A stretch of DNA of 64,000 nt from Flaveria trinervia (lineage: Eukaryota > Streptophyta > Magnoliopsida > Asterales > Asteraceae). This document shows positions 56,975 to 64,000 of the stretch, one piece after another. The notes beneath the pieces are model-generated. The model was not told the DNA's origin, made no database searches, and was given only the letters and a program-made list of their open reading frames with translations. Each line of letters opens with the position of its first letter. Positions within the stretch are counted from its first letter, which is position 1. Both the position numbers and the translations under genes were made by a program. The stretch lies in contig CM046443.1 of the NCBI GenBank assembly GCA_025506515.1, positions 91,394,349-91,458,348 on the forward strand, given 5' to 3'.

Positions 56975-59900
56975 TCATCTACAATGGCTGACATCATCAT
57001 GGTTATCGTCCATCTCTCCATGTTTACTTTGGTCAACACCTGAATCCGACAAAGATGATGATGAAACCACCGCCTTCCCTTTGCCATCAGAACTACTCAT
57101 AGGCAGATTCACCTCCCTACTACTGCTGCTGCTTTCTGCAACCGAGTTTTTCTCTATGGCAGGCTTCTAAGAAAGAAAAACTTGTAGAGGTGAGCCATCA
57201 TCCAATACTATATAATGCATTTTAGAAAATCATATTTATTTTCTAGATGTAAGCCTGGTGGCAGGTTCAACCCACTTCTATGAACGATTATATTCGAGAT
57301 TGAATTTTATCCAACAAGTAACAGGGGTAAAGTAAATGTAAATAAAATAATAGCTTAAAAAGAATGGGGCACAAGAGGTTGAAACTTGTCATGGAGTATA
57401 ATTGGATATGCATAAAACCTCCTAAATCATTTAACTCGTAGAATGAAATTATTACTGAAATAGAAGACTTTTAACATATTGGACACATGAAAATAAGCAT
57501 AAAAATAGATTTTATTAAAAGTTTTTCAGCTGAACCAAACCTGACTCGAACCAAAAAGTAGCTACTTAGATTCACTATACAACCAGGCCATATGCCCACT
57601 TTGGCACCGTTAATATTTCCCATTCACATGCATTGTTTTCTTGTAATGCTCTGGACACATCCCCTCTCTCTAGCTATGTTTGTTTGTTTGTTCTCTAGAC
57701 ACAAACACATGTTTAGGTGGCTGTACTTAGCATGGACAAAATTGTTAAGGGAATCAAACCATGCTCATGGATCAAAACAAGTATGTTAGGATGCGTACCA
57801 AAGTGGACTAAATTGTGGTATGGTGGATTCATAAAGAACACATTAACACAATAATCATGGATGGGCTCAGAAAGGCAATTAATAATCCCAATATTCCAAC
57901 AAGGCCGTGATTTATCTAAAACATGAGCATCAAACTCAATGGCAAAAACTAAGCTTTTACTATAATACCTCAACTTGAGGAACTGACATCTGGAGATTAG
58001 TGTTCCATCCATCCTCAGAGTTTGGACTTGCATGAAATGGTATGAAACCGGTTTGTGTAAACTGAAAAGATGGAAAGTTTGCAGGATGGTTCAGGACAGA
58101 ATTGTCATGACTGGTTCCAGGTGTAGATTTGTTGGGATGTAAAGCATACCCAGTAGACCTGAAAAAAAACATGCATCACGTAATTTCTAATTATGATAAC
58201 ATGGATACCAATCCGTTTTCAAACATAAATTACATACCATGTTAATGTACTTGGTGAAGGGTAAACAAAAGATTTCTGATATATAGAAGCTGCTGCAGCA
58301 GCAGCTTGGAGTCTCTTTTGGTGCCTGCTAATATTCTCATCTACTGCAGCATCACCGTTTTGAGCTTGAGATGACGTATTTTCCGAACTTGCTCCTGAAA
58401 ACAACCAAAACTTCATAAGAATACAACTATGTGTGAGTCTTTCTAAAAGTTTAAATACCGAACTAGATGAATCTCTGACCTTGACGATGAGATCCAGCTT
58501 GTGAGCGTGTTGTGGTGGTCCCACCTTCATTTGGTATAACAAGTGCTCTGCAAGTGGGACATGTATGTTGTCTTTCTAACCAGGATCTGAGGCAGTGCAC
58601 ATGGAAAAGATGCCCACAGACTAATCTTTTTGCCGTTGTCATTTCCTCTCTACAGATAATGCAGGTTGCGTCACTTCTGCATATAATGAAAACAGATATG
58701 ATAAAATCATAAGAATATAACACTGATATACATGTGTGACATAAGAGCATTCTAAGAAGTATCAAGGGAAATAGAACTCACGCAATCAACTCTTCAGGTG
58801 TTGCATCTGGAAACCGATCATTCATATTTGATGTGATTTTCCGATAACGGATGTAATCAGCAATTCGCAACTTAAAGTTTCTAAATGTCTCATACAGTTC
58901 TCGAATCAAGTGCAGAGGCACACCATAGTTCCTGGAGAAACCAAAGTGGAAGCAAAAAGAGTGATGCGATACGCTCATGACCAAATTGACATAACAAATC
59001 ATGTCAACTTCCATATGTTTTAATGCAGGCCTCATGTGTACAAATTTTAATTAAGATACAAGTACTTACAGAAAGATTGCTAGGAAAAAGCCCAGATACA
59101 TAGATAAGTGCAGCAAATCACGAATAAGCTCCAATAGAAGGTGTACACAGCTTTTCTTTCCCATTGTCCTTCCATAAGCATGTCAATCACATAGAAAACA
59201 TATTAACAAACGTTGAGATTGTTGTCGTAGCCAATATCATGTACCTGAAAAGGGAAAATGAAATTAAACCATCCAAAATCAGTGCCTATAAACTAGATTT
59301 TAAAGACACGATGATAAAAACAATGCAATTTGCAGAAAATAATAGAAGATGATAATAGATGATGATCTACAAAACAATAATGATTTCACATATCGATAGC
59401 AGATGCAGGCAAAACTTGCCGAAACCATATGGGCAGCCATTTAACAGATAAAGCAACAAACTATACATCCGAAAATATTAATAATTTAACTGTTCCTCAA
59501 GCATTCTTTCTTGATAAAAAAAGGAACTTGAGAGATCCCCTAAACAGGGTAAATAAAGTAAATACATTTAAAGAACCACATGAAATAGTAACATCAAAAG
59601 GTGATTAGAAAACTTACTCAAACGAAAAGAAAAGAGAAACTGAGGCTTGGCGTGTTTGTATCAAGTACTTTACTGAGTTATACAAGAAAAGACAGTCTAC
59701 GACGAGAAGGAATCCCATAAAAGAAACAATTCGAATATGAGAAAACATTGATACAGTTGGGGTTGTTTCAATGTATTCAACTCTCTTTTGAGCCAACCAA
59801 TGCAAAGATTTGATGAGTAAAAGAGCAGTAACCATGGCAAGAAACATAACAGAAAAATCCTGCCGGAATATAGTTATCGCAAAAAGGATTTCCATAACTT

Positions 59901-60149
59901 CTCGCCACGATTGCTCGTTCAATCTCTCAACCTCTGCTTCTCTAAGAGAACCAAGAACACTAGTTTTGTCAGCTGCCACATAATGCACATGATCACCAAA
60001 CCCATGTTGAGAAGAAGCACCAAACAGACTTTGGAGGTAGATAAGTAAACTGTAGCTGGGTAGAACTGCCCTCTACTACTAAAGGCGTGGTAAATAACCG
60101 CCAGTGTGGCAACCACACTGAGTCCAGCATATGTCTGCAGCCTCATCAT
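56975..60149 (-). CDS. HRD1: HRD1-type ER membrane RING E3 ubiquitin ligase
   Basis: ERAD ligase that ubiquitinates misfolded proteins at the ER membrane. Coding exons: 60149-59618, 59244-59070, 58931-58782, 58676-58480, 58394-58238, 58158-57969, 57166-56975, with consistent GT-AG borders and phases. The start MMRLQTYAGLSV is the conserved N-terminus. Several hydrophobic segments follow (ATLAVIYHAF, VCLVLLLNMGLV, FMGFLLVVDCLFL), then RELYETFRNFK, then the RING-H2 finger CIICREEM...CGHLFHVHCL...CPTC in exon 4, and a Ser-rich hydrophilic tail. Single bases appear lost in short homopolymers near 59951, 59203 and 59133, shifting frame in exons 1-2; exon lengths total 1593, 1596 if restored (531 residues). 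These may be sequence errors or inactivation. Confidence 0.9.
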
Positions 60150-61090
60150 TTTGCTGTATGCACTGTTACACAAAACTTAGCAAATCAGCTTACCATAAAA
60201 AAGATGGCTAGCACAACAGTACACAATTTTACACTTTTCCAGTATCTTGATATCCTAAATCAAATAAAAAGTTTAACATATGTCATCTATAAATCTATAA
60301 TGCAGTTTGCATTATGTTGCTACTGAACACTAACAAGACTACAGTTGCTGGATTAAAATTTTGTATTCTTCCAATTGGCATCCAAGCACATAAACCACCA
60401 GACATTAATCAAGTGTTTGAATGCCAGATTGCCAGTTAAACAAAAATTAACATAATATTTCAAACATTCTGATGTCAGTAATCAAGAGTTCGAATGCCAG
60501 TTGAACAAATACTAACATACTATATCAAACATTCGGATGTCAGTAATCAAGTTATCGGATGCCAGTAATCTTGCCCCATCAAACCCTCCCAGACCCTACC
60601 AATAGCTATGTTATGAGTACTGGGTACGTTTGTTTGATTAATAACATGTCGTATAAACAATAAACGTTTGGGGAAATTAAGAAACTTTAAAATCAGCCAA
60701 ATAATCTTTAAAAAACATGTTTACTTGCAAAATTCATGGAAAACGAAGATAAAAAACTTGATAAACTAGCACGACATAACGAAAGGTCGATACATTCAGA
60801 CATTGTTCCCAAAAATCACAGCAAAACTAAGAAAGTTAAAACCCTAAAAATCGAAATCAACGACATGTACAAACCTTCATGAACGATAACGATTAAAACC
60901 ACGAAGAACAGTGATCTAATCGCATGATTACAGAAACTCTAGATCCCGTAAATAGGAAAACATCATAAGCTGAAAAGGATCTCGATGTACCTGATAAGAA
61001 GCTCCTAGCGATTCTGCAAATTCCTTATTGTATTGTATGAGCAAAATTATATAAAATATAAGGTTAGAGGTGCATCGTATCGTTGAAATT
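60150..61090 (-). other. HRD1 5' untranslated exon and leader intron
   Basis: The minus strand has ...CTTATCAG at 60991 followed by donor GTACAT, and an acceptor TAACAG at 60163-60165 just ahead of the start codon exon. So the leader exon ends at 60991 and an 826-bp intron lies in the 5' UTR. The exact transcription start is not visible. Confidence 0.6.
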
Positions 61091-61213
61091 GATAAGATCA
61101 ATGAGCAAATTGGATGATTGAAGAATCCAGAGATGATGAAGGTCGGGGAAACACAAGACGAAATTCGATGAATAAAACAAGAGGGTCTAGTTTCGTCACC
61201 GCTTCGGATTCGA

Positions 61214-61232
61214 CCAATTGTTTCTTCCCACG
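61214..61232 (+). promoter_or_regulatory. ER-stress response element upstream of HRD1
   Basis: CCAAT (61214-61218), nine bases, then CCACG (61228-61232), the last overlapping a G-box CACGTG (61229-61234). This is an exact ERSE, CCAAT-N9-CCACG, bound by NF-Y together with ER-stress bZIP factors. It lies roughly 100-150 bp upstream of the likely HRD1 start, in the inverse orientation to the gene. Confidence 0.75.
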
Positions 61233-61470
61233 TGTAACATGGCCGACTTGGCTGCTCTTGCTGATGTGGCAGGGGTACTTAGTATTTACTGCTTCCTAGA
61301 GCTAATCTCGGTTTTCGTCCCTGAGTTTTGCAAATTGTATTCATTTGAGTACCAACGTTTATTTTATCTTTATTATTGATCTAAGTTTTGCAAATCGTTT
61401 CTATGTTTGTCCTTTTAACTAACAGTGTTAGCATTTTATGTTAGTTTTTTTTAAAAATATCAAAATACCC

Positions 61471-61890
61471 CTAAGAGCTATAAAATTATCATAATCTTAC
61501 TTTTCAATTCCTTCTACACAGCATCACATACCACCGCCACTACACACCACCGCACCGCACACCACCGCCACCGCACACCACCGCACCGCACACCACCGCC
61601 ACCGCACAACACCGCTAAATACCCTTAAGGGCTATAAAAATATCACAGTCTTACTTTTCAATTCCTTCTACACAACACCACATACCACCGCCACTATACA
61701 CCACCACACCGCACACCACCGCCACCGCACACCACCACCACCGCACACCACCGCCACCGCACACCACCGCTACCACACACCACATCCGACACACTCCATC
61801 GCACCTCACACCGCCAACACCACACACCACCGCCGACCACACACCATTGGCACCACATACCACTGTACCACCACCATCGCACACCACTGA
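61471..61890. repeat. CACCACCGC minisatellite with duplicated flank
   Basis: Imperfect CACACCACCGC units fill about 61540-61610 and 61690-61885. The flank AAATACCC...TTACTTTTCAATTCCTTCTACACA occurs twice (about 61473 and 61617), so a unit of about 145 bp was duplicated. The Cys/Gly/Val frames on the minus strand are repeat artefacts. Confidence 0.9.
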
Positions 61891-61969
61891 TTTCCCAAAT
61901 TTAGTACCATCTGATCAGACGACACTAACCATCGTTTAACATTTTCTTTCATGCAGGATCGTTGAAGGG

Positions 61970-62748
61970 TGTAGAGTTACAACACAACAACACAAAGAGG
62001 AGATTAACTAAACTTAATCAAACAGTAAACTGGATTAACCAAGTAAGACACTAAGAACACAAGTAATGTAAGAGACAGAACACAAAGAACACAAGTATAT
62101 GATTTTCAAGAATGCAGTATATTGATTTCTCTATGCTCTATTACAAGTGTTACAAAGCATAATTCAAAGATACAAGAACATGAGATACTTATACTACATC
62201 CTACAGCCGGCTATACTTTGAAATCCAGCTGGATACAATTGACTAGACACAAACAAAATCAATTGTAGAGTCAAAAGGCAGATTGCCTTTTGACTAGTGA
62301 CTATGACATGCCATAGCTCACATCCTTATTTATTACAAAAAGGATAAAGTACATGAAGTAGAAAGTTACAGACTCAAGACCTCAATGTACAGTTACTAAA
62401 AGCATGGACCTTTTCACCAACTCATATAAGTTGGGTGACCTTACAGAGGTGCAGCGAAAAAGTGTCCAGCTTTATGGAAAAGTACATCAAATAAAGCATG
62501 TGTTAAAAGTCTTCAGAAGAAATTTGCCTTCATGAGTTGAAGCTTCAGAAGACTTTGTCTCTGAGGCTTCAGAAGACTTCATATTTGGCTTCGGAAGATA
62601 TTGGTCTTGGCTTTGGAAGATTTCACACTTAGAATATTTTTGTTGCATGTGTGAAACTTCCTAAGCATTCTTCTTCATAGTACTTGTGCAGCATGCAGGA
62701 TAGACATTGAATGTTTAGGTTGCATCAGGCTCTTTAATAATCTCTACA
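61970..62748 (-). repeat. 3' LTR of copia C
   Basis: The 779-bp unit reads TGTAGAG...CTCTACA, with terminal inverted 7-mers. It is bounded inside by the PPT. The left boundary rests on TG/CA symmetry only; AAGGG (61965-61969) would be the target copy. Confidence 0.65.
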
Positions 62749-62759
62749 AACTCCCCAGG
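62749..62759 (-). promoter_or_regulatory. Polypurine tract of copia C
   Basis: The minus strand reads CCTGGGGAGTT directly before the LTR. Confidence 0.75.
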
Positions 62760-62958
62760 CTGATGCTACCAAAACATTTAGTAGACTTTAGATGTCAACA
62801 GTCCTCATTAGGATGATCACCAATCCTTTCTTCATAAGATGATCAGGATCCTTCAGACTATCAAAGTGTCTTCTCATATCAAAGAGGTCACGCAGAGGCA
62901 ATTGAAACATATCTTGCCATGTGTAAATGTCTTCAGTGCCTTGATCTCTAATGACATG

Positions 62959-64000
62959 CTATCTTTCTGGATTTGTGGTGTATGTCCAAGATAAGATGGG
63001 TCTTCCTGATGCTAGAGGAGCTGTTTGAATTGGAGTTGATGTAGCATCCTCTGGCTGCACAACCTCAAGATGTTCTAACTCATCCTGGGGTTTAGAAGAG
63101 GGTGCAGTCTTCTTCTTCTTTGGCTTTGGTTTAGAAGCCATCCTCTTCTTTCTCTTAATAGGTTTTAATTGAGAAGACTGGCCTGCAGTACCAGATTGAT
63201 CTTCACTGTCTTTCTCAGTTGGGACTTCCTCTCTCTCAGGCTCAGAAGGAGAGGAAGGTTGACCCTGCAGTGGATCAGAAGATGAAGCTTGCTGAGTTTC
63301 AGCAGGAGGTCCAGGTTGTGTTGTCTCTGGTTGTTCAACCTTAACCTCCACTTCAGGTGGGGCTTGACTTGGAGTGGAGTGTAAGTCAATAAGCTCTCCA
63401 CTTTTGATCTTCTGCTTGATCACCCAAATATGCTTATCCATAGTGGATAGAGACATGGGGCCAAGTCTCCTTCCGGAGAATCCATATAGCTTCAAGAAGC
63501 TCATCATCCTCTGCCTATCAGCAGACTTCTTTATGCTCTTTTGGATGATAGCTCTTGATTTAGCAGCTTCTTCCCTTAGCTTCTTCTTAGTTGTCTTTCT
63601 GTCCTTGATTATCTCAAGTTCAAGCTGTTTTAAGTACTCAAACTCAACATAGTCATAGGATAAGGGAAGGAGTGCATCTGCCTGATAGAAGCCTGTGGCA
63701 CTCAGGTAGTTGATCATCCTGATCCTCTCTTCTTCTTTGTCTACCTGAGGTTCTTGTCGAACCACATATTCTTGTGCAGGACTTTCCTGAACTAGGGAGA
63801 GGGTAGGCATATCCTTGTACAGTCTTTTTCTTCTTCTCTCTTCTTTCACTTGTACTAGAAGCTCTCCATCTTTTGCCTCCTTCTTCTCCTTTGACCTTTC
63901 CAGATCAACCCGTTCATTCAACTCTTCTAAGGGAAGAAAGATGACACTGTCTATGTCATAGTTCTTTGTTTGTAGGTAATTTATCCTGACTGCCCTTAAC
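62959..64000 (-). CDS. Post-pol accessory reading frame of copia C, partial
   Basis: The frame is open from the right edge to a stop at 62959, about 347 codons, so the true start lies beyond the window. It contains a Lys/Glu-rich stretch, MINYLSATGFYQADALLPLS, a charged helical segment (KKKLREEAAKSRAIIQKSIKK), LKLYGFSGRRLGPMSLS, then a Pro/Ser/Glu-rich region and a basic cluster (KRKKRMASKPKPKKKK) that could act as a nuclear signal. It ends near ILSWTYTTNPER. No known enzyme motif. Its position right before the PPT matches the accessory frame of element B, but residues differ. Confidence 0.65.
   Translation of the reverse strand, partial: LRAVRINYLQTKNYDIDSVIFLPLEELNERVDLERSKEKKEAKDGELLVQVKEERRRKRLYKDMPTLSLVQESPAQEYVVRQEPQVDKEEERIRMINYLSATGFYQADALLPLSYDYVEFEYLKQLELEIIKDRKTTKKKLREEAAKSRAIIQKSIKKSADRQRMMSFLKLYGFSGRRLGPMSLSTMDKHIWVIKQKIKSGELIDLHSTPSQAPPEVEVKVEQPETTQPGPPAETQQASSSDPLQGQPSSPSEPEREEVPTEKDSEDQSGTAGQSSQLKPIKRKKRMASKPKPKKKKTAPSSKPQDELEHLEVVQPEDATSTPIQTAPLASGRPILSWTYTTNPER

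Larger units (their letters stand above)
61970..64000 (-). mobile_element. Ty1/copia retrotransposon C (Sirevirus-like), 3' end only
   Basis: An LTR (61970-62748), a PPT, and a post-pol reading frame run off the right edge on the minus strand. LTR, PPT and frame are unlike those of elements A and B, so this is another lineage. No half-site arrays are seen in the visible part. Confidence 0.75.

Noticed and set aside
61651..61887. Cys/Gly/Val-rich minus-strand frames
   Set aside because: Produced by the CACCACCGC minisatellite.

Overview
The window looks like plant nuclear DNA from a eudicot. The evidence is spliced genes with GT-AG introns (a NAC transcription factor and an HRD1 ubiquitin ligase), AT-rich intergenic DNA, Ty1/copia and Ty3/gypsy LTR retrotransposons primed from initiator tRNA-Met, and small MITE-type DNA transposons. 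The style of the copia elements (a long extra reading frame after pol, Sirevirus-like) and of the LTRs suggests Asteraceae. That placement rests on family recognition, not on a search.

Positions 1-45512 are almost entirely nested retrotransposons. Copia element A (minus strand, 1-12652, running off the left edge) sits in the 3' end of a Ty3/gypsy pol gene. That gene's last codons and its 3' LTR (family 2) follow at 12655-17631. At 17632-19364 and 44928-45512 are two halves of what is probably another gypsy LTR (family 3). They are split by a family 1 gypsy element (19365-44922, TSD TGTTG) that keeps gag, a broken protease and an integrase tail but has lost RT and RNase H. Its left LTR holds a family 2 solo LTR (TSD ATCT), which itself holds a family 1 solo LTR (TSD CGTTC). 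Its right LTR holds the complete but decayed copia element B (28725-42573, TSD AAAGC). Two more family 1 solo LTRs lie at 5179-7265 and 13222-15300.

All copia A/B and family 1 gypsy copies carry arrays of a CpG-centred palindromic half-site (CAGTCG/CGACTG and variants). The arrays occur in LTRs, leaders and spacers of two unrelated retroelement superfamilies. This is the most unusual pattern in the window.

Positions 45513-52370 are gene-poor DNA with a 1.2 kb segmental duplication. The second copy was broken up by a fold-back MITE (TSD TAA) and by an inverted-repeat transposon that carries a small hAT MITE (TSD GTTGCAAA).

Positions 52371-61110 hold two convergent host genes. The first is a NAC-domain gene with two frame breaks in its first coding exon and a five-unit, 25-residue C-terminal repeat. 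The second is an HRD1-type ER membrane RING E3 ligase with seven coding exons and three single-base homopolymer losses. A perfect ER-stress element (CCAAT-N9-CCACG) lies just upstream of HRD1. Beyond a CACCACCGC minisatellite, the window ends in the 3' LTR and extra reading frame of a third copia element (61970-64000).
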